A stretch of 64,000 bases of DNA, from the NCBI RefSeq assembly GCF_000374525.1, contig NZ_KB894573.1:77745-141744 (forward strand), written 5' to 3'. The position numbers and the translations under genes are program-made. Source of the stretch: Amorphus coralli DSM 19760. GTDB taxonomy: Bacteria > Pseudomonadota > Alphaproteobacteria > Rhizobiales > Amorphaceae. The notes beneath the pieces were generated by a model, which saw nothing but the letters and a program-made list of their open reading frames with translations, searched no databases and was not told where the DNA came from. Of this stretch, positions 8,810-19,468 are shown piece after piece; the first letter of the stretch is position 1, and every line of letters begins with the position of its first letter.

Positions 8810-9651
8810 GCCGCGCCTCCGGACACGGGCGATGCCGCTTCGTCCGAAAACACGTGCTCCGCCGCCGGGAATCGGCGTTCGCGCACGTCGTCGGCATAGG
8901 CGCCGATCGCCTCGCTCGCCGTCACCGCATGGTCGGCATAACGCTTGACGAATTTCGGCCGGAACTCGGCGAACGCGCCGAGCATGTCGTCGACAACCAG
9001 GATCTGGCCATCGCAGTCCACCGAGGCACCGATGCCGATCGTCGGGATCGGGATGGCCCGGGTGACCTCCCGGGCCAGGTCCGCCGGGATCTTTTCCAGA
9101 ACCACCGAAAAGGCGCCGGCATCGGCCACCGCTCTCGCATCGTCCAGAACCCGCTCCGCTGCCTCTCCGCGCCCCTGGACCTTGTAGCCGCCGAAGGCGT
9201 GCACCGACTGCGGAGTGAGGCCGATATGCGCCATGACCGGGATGCCACGCGCCGTGAGGAAGGCGATCGTGTCGGCCATGGCGACACCGCCTTCCAGCTT
9301 GACCGCTGCGCAGTCGGTCTCCGCCATCAGTCTGGCGGCATTGCGGAAGGCCTGCTCCGGGCTTTCCTCGTAGGTACCGAACGGAAGGTCGACGACCAGC
9401 AGCGCGCGGGAAAGCCCGCGGCGCACCGCCCGGCCATGCAGGATCATCATGTCCAACGTGACACCGAGCGTGGACTCCAGACCATGCAGGACCATGCCGA
9501 CGCTGTCGCCCACCAGAACCACGTCGCAATGGGGGTCGACCAGCCGGGCGACAGGCGTGGTGTAGGCCGTGAGACAGACCAGCGGCACTCCGCCCTTGCG
9601 CTCCGCCACCTGCGGAGGCGTGACCGCCCTCATCTTGCGTCCGACGCTCAT
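8806..9651 (-). CDS. panB: 3-methyl-2-oxobutanoate hydroxymethyltransferase
   Basis: A 281-residue TIM-barrel enzyme that transfers a hydroxymethyl group from 5,10-methylene-THF to alpha-ketoisovalerate, forming ketopantoate. Hallmarks are [13 protein letters not shown], the metal and substrate loop [14 protein letters not shown] and [16 protein letters not shown]. Also visible are [18 protein letters not shown] and TIGIGAS. ATG 9651 is preferred because GGGGAG sits just upstream; another in-frame ATG at 9672 would add seven residues. It is the first gene of a coupled panB-panC pair and follows the MarR gene by 55 bases, so the three may share a transcript. Confidence 0.96.
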   Translation of the reverse strand: MSVGRKMRAVTPPQVAERKGGVPLVCLTAYTTPVARLVDPHCDVVLVGDSVGMVLHGLESTLGVTLDMMILHGRAVRRGLSRALLVVDLPFGTYEESPEQAFRNAARLMAETDCAAVKLEGGVAMADTIAFLTARGIPVMAHIGLTPQSVHAFGGYKVQGRGEAAERVLDDARAVADAGAFSVVLEKIPADLAREVTRAIPIPTIGIGASVDCDGQILVVDDMLGAFAEFRPKFVKRYADHAVTASEAIGAYADDVRERRFPAAEHVFSDEAASPVSGGAA

Positions 9652-9706
9652 ACTCTCTCCCCGATCATGCATTGCCGCGGGTTGTGGACGGGAACGGTGT
9701 CGAAGT

Positions 9707-10162
9707 TCAACCGTCCCTCAATGCGGACAAGCGCGACCCGAGGATCCGGCGCAACTCGTGGAAGTCCTTTGCCGGCATGTCGGAGAAGACAGATTCCTCG
9801 ATCTCGTCGGCGATCGCATCGCAGGAAACCAGGATCGTTTCGCCCTCCGGCGTCAGCGAGGCCGTGAGGATACGTCGGTTCTCGACACTCGGCTCACGAT
9901 GCAGAAGGCCGCGCTTCTCCAGTCCGGTGACGATCTCGTTCATGGTCTGCGGCGTCACGAAGAAGCGCCGCGACAGCTCGGCCGACGAGATGCCGTCGCG
10001 CGAGCCGACGATCGACAGGACCGTGTACTGGATGCCGGTGAGGCTGAGCCCTCTGAGCGCCTGCTCGAGCCGCGAACGGATCGCCAGGTTCGCCTGGTTC
10101 AGGAGATACATGGTGCGCGGCCTGTGCGCGCTGCGCCCAGGCCGACCGGCGTCGCTTGACAA
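9707..10162 (-). CDS. MarR-family transcriptional regulator
   Basis: A 151-residue winged-helix dimeric regulator. The core reads [20 protein letters not shown] (helix 2), [20 protein letters not shown] (recognition helix) and [20 protein letters not shown] (wing), as in MarR/SlyA proteins that respond to phenolic or acyl-CoA ligands. The start is a TTG at 10162; a shorter start at the ATG at 10111 would trim 17 residues. It is divergent from the aldehyde dehydrogenase across 245 bases and upstream of panBC on the same strand. The dehydrogenase/acyl-CoA dehydrogenase pair is the likeliest target, by position only. I saw no strong dyad in that gap. Confidence 0.82.
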   Translation of the reverse strand: MSSDAGRPGRSAHRPRTMYLLNQANLAIRSRLEQALRGLSLTGIQYTVLSIVGSRDGISSAELSRRFFVTPQTMNEIVTGLEKRGLLHREPSVENRRILTASLTPEGETILVSCDAIADEIEESVFSDMPAKDFHELRRILGSRLSALRDG

Positions 10163-10407
10163 TATCAGGGCCCCTTATTTAAGCATCACCTATTCTGTTT
10201 AGCCCATGGGCCCGCGAAAGGACAGGCAGTGGAGGGAGAGGCCACGTCTTCCGGATCGCGCCGAGGGTCGACGAGGGACACGCGCGCCACGGGCCAAGCG
10301 CTCCGCGCTGACGCGGTCCACCCCGACACCGCCACCACTTGCGTTCGCGCCGTGACTGTCTGCCGATGGCGCCAAGAAATCGTCTTCGCGACCAGGGAGG
10401 TCTCAGA

Positions 10408-11847
10408 ATGAGTTACGCCGGCTATCCGGAACTCGGTCTCTTCATCGACAACACGCTTCTGCCGGGCACGGGATCGGGCGACCGCTTCGTCGTCAACCCG
10501 GCCACGGGCGAGCAGCTCGCCCGCCTGCCGATTGCGTCGCGGGACGATCTGGACCGGGCGCTTGCCAGCGCCGAGCGGGCCTTTCCCGGCTGGAAGGCGA
10601 CCTCGGTCGTGGCGCGGTCGCAGATCCTGCGCAAGGCCGCCCAGATCATGCGCGAACGGCTGGACGATATCGCCCGCACGATGACCCTGGAGCAGGGCAA
10701 GGTGCTGGCCGAATCGCGCATGGAAACGGCGGCCGCGGCCGACATCCTCGACTGGTATGCCGAAGAGGGTCGGCGCGCCTACGGCCGGGTGATCCCGTCG
10801 CGCGCGGTGGGCACCCGCTTCCTGACGATCAAGCAGCCCGTGGGCCCGGTCGCCGCTTTCTCGCCGTGGAACTTCCCGGCGGTAATCCCCGCCCGCAAGG
10901 TGGGCGCCGCGCTGGCCGCCGGCTGCACCTGCGTGCTCAAGCCCGCCGAAGAGACGCCGGCCACGATGCTGCTCATGGCGCAGGCGCTGGCCGAGGCCGG
11001 CATGCCGGAAGGCGTCCTCAGCGTGGTCACCGGCAACCCGTCGGAGATCTCGAGCTACCTGATCGCCTCGCCGATCGTCCGCAAGGTGTCGTTCACCGGG
11101 TCCACCGCCGTCGGCCGCGAGATCGGCCGGCTCGCCGCGGACGGCATCAAGCGCACGACGCTGGAACTCGGCGGCCACGCGCCCGTGCTGGTGCTGGACG
11201 ATGCCGACCCGGAAGCCGCGGCGGCGGCGAGCGCGGCGTCGAAGTTCCGCAATGCCGGCCAGGTCTGCATCTCCCCCACCCGCTTCTACGTCCACGACCG
11301 GATCTACGATGACTTCGTGGATGCCTTCGCCGGCAAGGCCCGGGCGCTGACCGTCGCCGACGGGACCACCGACGGCGCCCAGATGGGCCCCACGGCCAAC
11401 CCGCGCCGGGTCACCGCGATGGAAGGCCTGACCGCGGATGCCGTCAGCGCTGGAGCGCGGCTGGCAGCGGGCGGAGAGCGCGGGGCCAACCAGGGCTTCT
11501 TCTGGCAGCCGACGGTGCTCGCCGACGTGCCGGACACCGCGCGCATCATGAACGAGGAGCCGTTCGGGCCGGTGGCCGTGATCCGCCGGGTCACCTCGAC
11601 GGACGAGGCGATCGCCGAGGCAAACCGGCTGCCCTACGGGCTTGCGGCCTATGCCTTCACCCGCTCCAGCGCCAACTCCATCCGGCTCGGCGAGGAGGTG
11701 GAAACCGGCATGCTCGGCATCAACACCTTCATGATCAACATGCCGGAGACGCCCTTCGGCGGGGTCAAGGAAAGTGGCTATGGCAGCGAGGGCGGCAGCG
11801 AAGGGCTTGAGGCCTATCTCGACGTGAAGCTCATCGCGGAAAGCTGA
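10408..11847 (+). CDS. NAD(P)-dependent aldehyde dehydrogenase (succinate-semialdehyde dehydrogenase-like)
   Basis: A 479-residue aldehyde dehydrogenase, closest in pattern to GabD-type semialdehyde dehydrogenases. It shows PVGPVAAFSPWNFPAVIPAR for cofactor binding, FTGSTAVGREI, the general-base Glu253 in LELGGHAPV and the nucleophile Cys287 in NAGQVCISPTRFYVH. It also has EEPFGPVAVIRR. It oxidises an aldehyde to the acid in the cytoplasm. AGGGAGG (10393-10399) supports the ATG. An acyl-CoA dehydrogenase follows after 28 bases, so the two are probably one operon divergent from marR. The true aldehyde is unknown; an N-heterocycle or amino-acid-derived semialdehyde would fit the neighbouring importer. 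Confidence 0.88.
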   Translation: MSYAGYPELGLFIDNTLLPGTGSGDRFVVNPATGEQLARLPIASRDDLDRALASAERAFPGWKATSVVARSQILRKAAQIMRERLDDIARTMTLEQGKVLAESRMETAAAADILDWYAEEGRRAYGRVIPSRAVGTRFLTIKQPVGPVAAFSPWNFPAVIPARKVGAALAAGCTCVLKPAEETPATMLLMAQALAEAGMPEGVLSVVTGNPSEISSYLIASPIVRKVSFTGSTAVGREIGRLAADGIKRTTLELGGHAPVLVLDDADPEAAAAASAASKFRNAGQVCISPTRFYVHDRIYDDFVDAFAGKARALTVADGTTDGAQMGPTANPRRVTAMEGLTADAVSAGARLAAGGERGANQGFFWQPTVLADVPDTARIMNEEPFGPVAVIRRVTSTDEAIAEANRLPYGLAAYAFTRSSANSIRLGEEVETGMLGINTFMINMPETPFGGVKESGYGSEGGSEGLEAYLDVKLIAES

Positions 11848-11875
11848 CAACAGCACGCGGCGGGGGAACGCGGCC

Positions 11876-13027
11876 ATGGACATGGGCTTCAGCGAAGAAC
11901 AGCGGATGCTGCGCGACAGCGTGCGCAAGCTCATGGACCGGCACGCCCCGCCGGAGATGGTGGCGCGCCACGACAGGGAGGGCAGCTATCCCTTCGCGCT
12001 CCACCGGGAATGGGCCGAGGCCGGCTTGTTCGCCCTGCCCTTCACCGAGGCCGACGGCGGCCTCGGTGGCTCGGTGATCGATCTCGCCATCGTCGGCGAG
12101 GAGATCGCCTACACCAGCGCCGACTTCTACATGGCCTATGCCGGCAGCGTCTTCTGCGGGCTGAACATCGCCCGGAAGGGCACGCCGGCTCAGAAGGAGC
12201 GCTTCCTGCCCACCGTCATCGCGGGCGACCTCAGGATGGCGATCTCCATCTCCGAGGCCGATGCGGGTTCCGATGTCGGCGCCATGCGCACCAGTGCCCA
12301 GCCCGATGGCGGCGACTGGATCGTCGAGGGAACCAAGCTCTGGTCCACCGGCGCCGGCGTGGAGAACACGCTCCTGAACGTCTACCTGAAGACCGATCCG
12401 ACCGTTTCGCACCGCAAGGGCATGTCGCTCTTCCTCATCGACAACGACGCGCCCGGCGTGGAGATGAAGAAGCTCGACATGCTGGGCCGGACGGCGACCG
12501 GAACCTACGAGATCCGGTTCGACGGTGTGCGCGTGGCCGACGACCGCATCGTCGGCGGGGTCAACGGCGGCTGGGACTGCATCCTCTCCGGCCTGCAGGT
12601 GGAGCGCATCGTGTCGGCGGCCGGCAACTGTGGCGCCTCGCGGGCGGTGGTGGACCTGGCGGCCGCCTATGCGCGCGAGCGGACCCAGTTCGGAAAGCCG
12701 ATCGGATCGAACCAGGCGATCGCCCACATGATCGCCGACATGAAGACCGAGGTGGAGGCCGCCCGGGCGCTGATGTGGCAGGCGGCGTGGAAGGTCTCGA
12801 CCGGCGAGGACGCGCTGTCGGAGATCAGCATGGCGAAGCTGTTCTCCTCGGAGACCTACGTGAAGGTCGCCAACATGGGCATGCAGGTGATGGGGGCGTT
12901 CGGCTACTCCATGGAGTTCCCCATGCAGCGCCACTACCGCGACGCACGCTCCGCCACCATCGCGGCCGGTTCCTCGCAGATGCAGCGCAACCTGATCGCC
13001 GGCCTGATGGGCCTGAAGGTCGGCTGA
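11876..13027 (+). CDS. Acyl-CoA dehydrogenase family protein
   Basis: A 383-residue FAD enzyme that introduces a 2,3-double bond into an acyl-CoA. The flavin motifs AISISEADAGSDVGAMRT and KLWSTGAG are present, as is the C-terminal RDARSATIAAGSSQMQRN. The usual catalytic glutamate of medium-chain enzymes is absent in that last motif. Glu243 in LSGLQVERIVSAAG instead sits at the position used by isovaleryl-CoA dehydrogenase, so the enzyme is probably active and may prefer branched or aromatic acyl-CoAs. It follows the aldehyde dehydrogenase by 28 bases and converges on livF. Confidence 0.88.
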   Translation: MDMGFSEEQRMLRDSVRKLMDRHAPPEMVARHDREGSYPFALHREWAEAGLFALPFTEADGGLGGSVIDLAIVGEEIAYTSADFYMAYAGSVFCGLNIARKGTPAQKERFLPTVIAGDLRMAISISEADAGSDVGAMRTSAQPDGGDWIVEGTKLWSTGAGVENTLLNVYLKTDPTVSHRKGMSLFLIDNDAPGVEMKKLDMLGRTATGTYEIRFDGVRVADDRIVGGVNGGWDCILSGLQVERIVSAAGNCGASRAVVDLAAAYARERTQFGKPIGSNQAIAHMIADMKTEVEAARALMWQAAWKVSTGEDALSEISMAKLFSSETYVKVANMGMQVMGAFGYSMEFPMQRHYRDARSATIAAGSSQMQRNLIAGLMGLKVG

Positions 13028-13037
13028 GCGGGACGAC

Positions 13038-13063
13038 GGGACCTAGGTCATGACCTAGATCCC
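13038..13063. terminator. Near-perfect 26-bp palindrome between convergent acd and livF
   Basis: A perfect 16-bp core, CTAGGTCATGACCTAG (13043-13058), is extended by GGGA and TCCC arms with one mismatched pair. It lies between the stop of the plus-strand acyl-CoA dehydrogenase and the end of the minus-strand livF, whose TAG stop is inside it. It could act as a bidirectional hairpin blocking collision transcripts, though there is no flanking T-run. Confidence 0.5.
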
Positions 13064-13756
13064 GACGTAGCGCTCCACCGCCTCGGCATCGCGCGCAAGG
13101 TCGGCGCCCGTGCCGGTCCAGACCGTGCGGCCCTTCTCCAGGATGTGATGACGGTCGGCCAGGCGCTTCAGGATGCCGATATTCTTGTCGATCAGCAGGA
13201 TCGACTGGCCCTCGCGCTTGAGCCGCGCCACGCACTGCCAGATCTCGGTTCGGATCACGGGGGCAAGGCCCTCGGTCGCCTCGTCCAGGATCAGGAGCTT
13301 CGGATTGGTCATCAGCGCGCGGCCGATGACCAGCATCTGCTGCTCGCCACCCGACAGCGTGCCCGCCGACTGGTTGGCGCGCTCCTTGAGGCGCGGGAAC
13401 AGCGTGTAGACGCGCTCAAGCGTCCACGGGTCGGAGCGTTTCAGCCGGTTGGCGGCGGTGGCGACCAGGTTTTCACGCACGGTGAGCGTGGGGAAGACCT
13501 GGCGGCCTTCCGGCACCAGCCCCACCCCGAGGCGCGCAACCGCCTCCGGCACGGCGCCGGTGATGGCGCGGCCGGTGAAGCGGATGTCGCCGCCCATGAC
13601 CCGGCAGGCGCCCATGATGGACCGTACGGTGGTCGTCTTGCCCATGCCGTTGCGGCCGAGCAGCGTCACCACCTCGCCCTCGCCGATCTGGAGGCCGACG
13701 TCGAACAGGACCTGGGTCGAGCCGTAGGCCGCCTGAAGGTTTTCCACGCTCAGCAT
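13055..13756 (-). CDS. livF: Branched-chain amino-acid-type ABC transporter ATPase LivF
   Basis: A 233-residue ATP-binding subunit. It carries Walker A in LLGRNGMGKTTTVRSIMG, the family-typical GLVPEGRQVFPTLTVRENL, the ABC signature TLSGGEQQMLVIGRAL and Walker B LLILDEATEGLAP. It energises the LivHM channel from the cytoplasmic face. GGAGGACC lies upstream of the ATG. The start overlaps the end of livG by seven bases, so it is the last gene of the importer operon. A substrate other than leucine-type amino acids is likely, given the aromatic-degradation genes upstream. Confidence 0.93.
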   Translation of the reverse strand: MLSVENLQAAYGSTQVLFDVGLQIGEGEVVTLLGRNGMGKTTTVRSIMGACRVMGGDIRFTGRAITGAVPEAVARLGVGLVPEGRQVFPTLTVRENLVATAANRLKRSDPWTLERVYTLFPRLKERANQSAGTLSGGEQQMLVIGRALMTNPKLLILDEATEGLAPVIRTEIWQCVARLKREGQSILLIDKNIGILKRLADRHHILEKGRTVWTGTGADLARDAEAVERYVGI

Positions 13757-14526
13757 ACGAGGTCCTCCGCGCCGAGTTCGTCGCCCTCACCCAGATAGGC
13801 GGCCTTCACTTCCTCGCTGGCGCGGATCTCCTCCGGCGTGCCGGAGGCGATGACCCGGCCGTAGACGAGAACGGAGATGCGGTCGGCAAGCGCGAACACG
13901 GCATCCATGTCGTGCTCGACCAGGAGCATGCTGGCGTGGCTCTTGAGGCCGGCCAGGATCTCGATCATCTCCGCGCTCTCCACCGGGCCGAGGCCGGCCA
14001 TCGGTTCGTCGAGGAGCAGCAGGCGCGGCTCGGAGGCGAGCGCCACGGCAAGCTCCAGCTGCTTGCGCTCGCCATGGGCGATGTTGGCGACCAGTGCATC
14101 GGCCCGGTCGGCAAGGCCCACCCGGGCGAGATGCGCGTGCGCGCGGGCCAAGAGCGCCGTGTCGGAACGCACCGGCTTCCAGAAGCGGAAGCTGTGCCCC
14201 TGCCGGATCTGCACGGCCAGCGCGACGTTCTCCAGCACCGTGTAGGTGGGCAGCAGGCAGGTGATCTGGAAGGAGCGCGCCAGCCCGAGATGAACGCGAT
14301 CGGCGACGCTCACGCCGTCGATCGTCTTGCCGTCGAGGGCAATGGTGCCGGCATCGTGAGAGAGCTCGCCGCAGAGCTGCGCGATCAGCGTCGTCTTGCC
14401 GGCGCCGTTGGGGCCGATCAGCGCGTGGATCTCGCCGGGATAGACGTCGACGTCGACATGGTCGGTAGCGACGAGGCCGCCGAAGCTCTTGACCAGGCCG
14501 CGGACGGACAGGATTGGTTCGCTCAT
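13750..14526 (-). CDS. livG: Branched-chain amino-acid-type ABC transporter ATPase LivG
   Basis: A 258-residue ATP-binding subunit. It has Walker A IGPNGAGKTTLIAQLCGEL, the signature region NIAHGERKQLELAVALASEP, Walker B LLLLDEPMAGLGPVESAEM and the switch histidine in LLVEHDMDAVF. NIAHGERKQLE replaces the usual LSYGxQR-type signature found in LivG, a variation seen in the family. The start at 14526 overlaps the livM stop by four bases (14523-14526). It works as a heterodimer with LivF. Confidence 0.93.
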   Translation of the reverse strand: MSEPILSVRGLVKSFGGLVATDHVDVDVYPGEIHALIGPNGAGKTTLIAQLCGELSHDAGTIALDGKTIDGVSVADRVHLGLARSFQITCLLPTYTVLENVALAVQIRQGHSFRFWKPVRSDTALLARAHAHLARVGLADRADALVANIAHGERKQLELAVALASEPRLLLLDEPMAGLGPVESAEMIEILAGLKSHASMLLVEHDMDAVFALADRISVLVYGRVIASGTPEEIRASEEVKAAYLGEGDELGAEDLVC

Positions 14527-15503
14527 TCCCGCTTTCCTCCGAGCCGCTCGATCAGGCCCTGCACGCCGCCGTGGGTGAACAGCACGACGAAGAGCAAGAT
14601 AATGCCGAGCGGGAACTGCCAGTTCGGCGTCCAAGAGGCGAGCACCGATTCCAGGAAGATGAACACCGCCGCCCCGATGAACGGGCCGAACAGCGTGCCC
14701 ACGCCGCCGAGGATGACCATGATCATCAGCTCACCGGACTTGGTCCAGGCCAGCATGTCCGGGCTGGCGAAGCGCAGGAAGTTGGCCATCAGCGCGCCGG
14801 CGATGCCGGCTCCGATGCCGGAGATGATGAAGCCGACGAGCTTGTAGCGATAGGTGTCGAGGCCGATGGCCGCCATGCGCCGCTCGCTCTGCCGGATGCC
14901 AACCAGGGCAAAGCCGAAGCGCGAGCGCACGATGCGCCAGATGGCGAACAGGACCAGCGCCGCCATGCCCAGGCACAGATAATACATGGTCGTCCGGTCG
15001 CGAAGGTTCAGGCCGAAGAACTCGTTGGTGCGCCGGATGATCAGGCCGTCGTCGCCGCCGTAGGTCTCCAGCGAGACGAACAGGAAGAACACCATCTGCG
15101 CGAAGGCCAGCGTGATCATGATGAACTGCACGCCGCTGGTGCGCAGCGACAGCGCGCCGATGATCGCGGCGAAGATGCCGGAGACCAGGATCGCCACCGG
15201 TATCGTGACGAGGAGCTGGTTGGAGCCCGGGATGAAGCCGAGGAAGGCTTCGCCGGTGCCGTGGTGGTAGGCGAGGATGCCGACCACGTAGCCGCCGATG
15301 CCGAAGAAGGCGGCATGGCCGAACGAGATCATGCCGCCGTAGCCGAGCGCCAGGTTCAGGCTGGCCGCGGCGATGCCGTAGATGAGCGCGCGCGTCGCCA
15401 GCGAGGTGAAGGCGCGCCCGCCGGCATATTCGGCGAGATAGGGCAGTGCCAGCAGGAAGGCGGCCAGCAGCACCAGAAGGACGATCTTGACTGTCTTGTT
15501 CAT
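14523..15503 (-). CDS. livM: Branched-chain amino-acid-type ABC transporter permease LivM
   Basis: A 326-residue inner-membrane permease with about nine or ten hydrophobic spans. It carries the LivM signature NLALGYGGMISFGHAAFFGIGGY near residue 50-75 and the coupling-region motif GIRQSERRMAAIGLDTYRYK with ILGGVGTLFGPFIGA. It forms the channel with LivH. It lies 18 bases after livH and overlaps livG by four bases, so the importer genes are one transcript. Confidence 0.92.
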   Translation of the reverse strand: MNKTVKIVLLVLLAAFLLALPYLAEYAGGRAFTSLATRALIYGIAAASLNLALGYGGMISFGHAAFFGIGGYVVGILAYHHGTGEAFLGFIPGSNQLLVTIPVAILVSGIFAAIIGALSLRTSGVQFIMITLAFAQMVFFLFVSLETYGGDDGLIIRRTNEFFGLNLRDRTTMYYLCLGMAALVLFAIWRIVRSRFGFALVGIRQSERRMAAIGLDTYRYKLVGFIISGIGAGIAGALMANFLRFASPDMLAWTKSGELMIMVILGGVGTLFGPFIGAAVFIFLESVLASWTPNWQFPLGIILLFVVLFTHGGVQGLIERLGGKRE

Positions 15504-15521
15504 AAGGCGATCCGGCCGCGC

Positions 15522-16436
15522 TCAGTGACTTGCCGCAAAGAGGCCCTTGGGCCGGATGAGAAGCACGATCGCCATGAGGAGATAGATTCCCATCGACGAC
15601 AGGCCCGCTGCCAGGGTGTCCGCTTCCGGACCCACCATGATCTCGCGGAAGAAGCCGGGCAGGTAGGAGCGCAGCATCGTGTCCACCACGCCCACCAGCA
15701 GGCTGGCGAAGAAGGCGCCGCGGATCGAGCCCACCCCGCCGATGACGACGACCACGAAGGTGGTGATCAGGATCTGCTCGCCCATGCCCACCTGCACCGC
15801 CAGGATCGGCCCGGCCATGAAGCCGGCGAAGCCGGCCAGCAGCGCGCCGAGGCCGAAAACCAGCGTGTAGAGAAGGCCGATCGGCACGCCGAGCGCCCGC
15901 ACCATCTCGCGGTTGGTGGAGCCTGCCCGCACCAGCATGCCCAGCCGCGTGTGGTTGATGAGCCCGTAGAGCCCGACGGCCACGGCGAGGCCGGAGACGA
16001 TGATGGCAATCCGATAGACCGGATAGATCAGGCCGGGCAGCAGTTCGACGGAGCCGGACAGCAGCTCCGGCGTTGCAACGAAGAGCGGCTGCAGGCCGAA
16101 GACCATCGAGACCCCCTGGTTGAACAGCAAGATCAGCGCGAAGGTGGCCAGCACCTGGTCGAGATGGTCACGTTCGTACAGACGCCGGATGACGAAAAAT
16201 TCGATGAGGACACCGGTGGCCGCCGCGGCCGCAATCGCCGCCGGAATGCCCAGAAAGTAGGACCCGGTTTCCAGAAACACCCAGCTCCCGACATAGGCGC
16301 CCACCATGTAGATGGAGCCGTGGGCCAGGTTGATGACGCCCATGATGCCGAAGATCAGCGTCAGGCCGGCCGCCATCAGGAACAGCATGACGCCGAGCTG
16401 GAGGCCATTGAGCAATTGCTCGAGAAACAACGTCAT
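15522..16436 (-). CDS. livH: Branched-chain amino-acid-type ABC transporter permease LivH
   Basis: A 304-residue inner-membrane permease. The N-terminal LLNGLQLGVMLFLMAAGLTL and FGIMGVINLAHGSIYMVGAY are LivH signatures, and VVVIGGVGSIRGAFFASLLV near the C-terminus is the cytoplasmic coupling loop. It forms the pore with LivM for the solute bound by the protein encoded at 16531-17694. A strong GC palindrome separates it from that binding-protein gene. Confidence 0.92.
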   Translation of the reverse strand: MTLFLEQLLNGLQLGVMLFLMAAGLTLIFGIMGVINLAHGSIYMVGAYVGSWVFLETGSYFLGIPAAIAAAAATGVLIEFFVIRRLYERDHLDQVLATFALILLFNQGVSMVFGLQPLFVATPELLSGSVELLPGLIYPVYRIAIIVSGLAVAVGLYGLINHTRLGMLVRAGSTNREMVRALGVPIGLLYTLVFGLGALLAGFAGFMAGPILAVQVGMGEQILITTFVVVVIGGVGSIRGAFFASLLVGVVDTMLRSYLPGFFREIMVGPEADTLAAGLSSMGIYLLMAIVLLIRPKGLFAASH

Positions 16437-16484
16437 GGGCGGAGCGAAACCTCAAGGGTAGTCAGAGACGAAAGACGGAAAGGC

Positions 16485-16510
16485 CCGGCGGCGGCAATTG
16501 CCGCCGCCGG
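16485..16510 (-). terminator. Perfect 26-bp GC palindrome between binding-protein gene and livH
   Basis: Two 11-bp arms of GC repeats (CCGGCGGCGGC and its complement) flank an AATT loop. It lies 20 bases after the binding-protein stop and before livH. Downstream on the minus strand the sequence is only mildly T-rich. It is probably a processing or attenuation hairpin that leaves more binding-protein than permease mRNA. Confidence 0.6.
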
Positions 16511-16530
16511 TCGAGAGCGAAGCCGCCCTC

Positions 16531-17694
16531 TTACATCTTGCACTGGTCGGAGTAGGCGTCGCCGTGGTCTTCCAAGATGACTTCCTTGGTCTTCAGCATC
16601 GGCTTGCCGTCCTCGCCGGCAACGACCTCGAGCGAGTACCAGTCCTGGATCGGGTGCTGGTTCGGACCGAACTCGAAATCGCCGCGGACAGAGTCGAAGT
16701 CCGCCTTGCGCATGGCCGCGCGAAAGGCGTCCATGTCGCTGATGTCGCCACCGGTGGCCTCCAGCGCGGAGGCGATCAGGAGCGCCGTGTCATAGCCCTG
16801 GCTGGCGTAGAACGTCACCGGCTGGTCGTAGGTAGCCTCCCACTTCTCCATGAAGGCCTTGTTCGCCTCGTTGTCGAAGTCCGGCACCCAGTGCGAGGAA
16901 CCGTGCACGCCGATGGCGGCATCGCCGAGGGCATCGAGGATCACGCCGTCGATGGACGGCTCGGAGACGACCATCGGGATCTCGCCGAGAAGGCCGGCCT
17001 GCTGATACTGGCGCATGAAGGCGATGCCCATGCCGCCCGGCTCGAACTGGAACACCATGTCCGGATCGGCTTCGCGGATCTGGGCCATCTCGGCGGCGAA
17101 GTCGGTCTGGCCGAGCTGGGTGTAGATCTCGCCGACGATCTCGCCCTCGAACATGCGCTTGAAGCCGGTGATGGCGTCCTTGCCAGCCTGATAGTTCGGG
17201 GCGAGCACGAAGGCGCGCTTGTAGCCGAGGTTGTTGGCGTTCTGGCCGGCGCTCTCGTGCAGGCTGTCATTCTGCCAGGCGACAACGAAATAGTTCTCGT
17301 TGCAGCCCTCGCCGGCGAACACCGACGGCGCGGCATTCGGGCTGACATAAATGGCGTCGGCATCGAGGATGTCGGGCACCGTCGCGCCGGCGATGTTGGA
17401 GAACACGATGCCAGTGAAGAGCTTGATGTCCTCGTCGTAGAGCATCTTGTCGGCGATCTGCCGGCCGTTGGCCGGCTTGAAGCCGTCATCCTCGGCGACG
17501 ATCTCCACGGGCACGCCGCCCAGCTTGCCGTCTTCGAGCGCGAGCTTGAAGCCGTCCAGGATCTGGCTGCCGAGATAGCCTGCCGGACCGGACAGGGTGG
17601 AGATGAACCCGATCTTCACGGGATCCTGGGCCAGGGCGGGCGCCGCCGCGAAGGCCGAAAGCGCCAGGGCGGCGCCAATGGTCTTGAGTTTCAT
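16531..17694 (-). CDS. ABC transporter substrate-binding protein (Peripla_BP_6, LivK-like)
   Basis: A 387-residue periplasmic binding protein. A Sec signal peptide (MKLKTIGAALALSAFAAAPALA, cleavage after about residue 22) precedes DPVKIGFISTLSGPAGYLGS, the usual lobe-1 opening of this family. Other visible parts are AFVLAPNYQAGKDAI and FQFEPGGMGIAFMRQYQQAG. Members near aromatic-degradation genes often bind benzoates or hydroxylated aromatics rather than leucine. It follows the 3-hydroxyanthranilate dioxygenase gene by 224 bases on the same strand, so the importer may be co-regulated with that pathway, either by read-through or by its own promoter in the gap. Confidence 0.88.
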   Translation of the reverse strand: MKLKTIGAALALSAFAAAPALAQDPVKIGFISTLSGPAGYLGSQILDGFKLALEDGKLGGVPVEIVAEDDGFKPANGRQIADKMLYDEDIKLFTGIVFSNIAGATVPDILDADAIYVSPNAAPSVFAGEGCNENYFVVAWQNDSLHESAGQNANNLGYKRAFVLAPNYQAGKDAITGFKRMFEGEIVGEIYTQLGQTDFAAEMAQIREADPDMVFQFEPGGMGIAFMRQYQQAGLLGEIPMVVSEPSIDGVILDALGDAAIGVHGSSHWVPDFDNEANKAFMEKWEATYDQPVTFYASQGYDTALLIASALEATGGDISDMDAFRAAMRKADFDSVRGDFEFGPNQHPIQDWYSLEVVAGEDGKPMLKTKEVILEDHGDAYSDQCKM

Positions 17695-17918
17695 GGAGTG
17701 TACCCCTCGTACGTTGTTGAACAGTCCTAGCACCAAGGTGGCCACGGACGCAGGATGCTTTTGCCCACTGTCCCCGACCATTCCCTTTCCTCCGCGTGCA
17801 CCGGCGCCGGGCGGAGGTCCCCGCCATCTGCAAGAACGGGGCCCGTCTTCGACACTCGGTGCATGAAGCCGACGATCGCGGGGCTCCTCGTCTCCCGCGG
17901 TCCGCCCGCCCCGCAGTC

Positions 17919-19464
<1,546 letters not shown>

Positions 19465-19468
<4 letters not shown>

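Noticed and set aside
10186-11934. Long open frame on the minus strand opposite the aldehyde dehydrogenase
   Set aside because: The plus-strand protein has all catalytic motifs and a good ribosome binding site.
14514-16580. Long open frame on the plus strand opposite livM and livH
   Set aside because: Its translation is a Gln/Asp/His-rich shadow; the opposite strand encodes clear permeases with overlapping starts.
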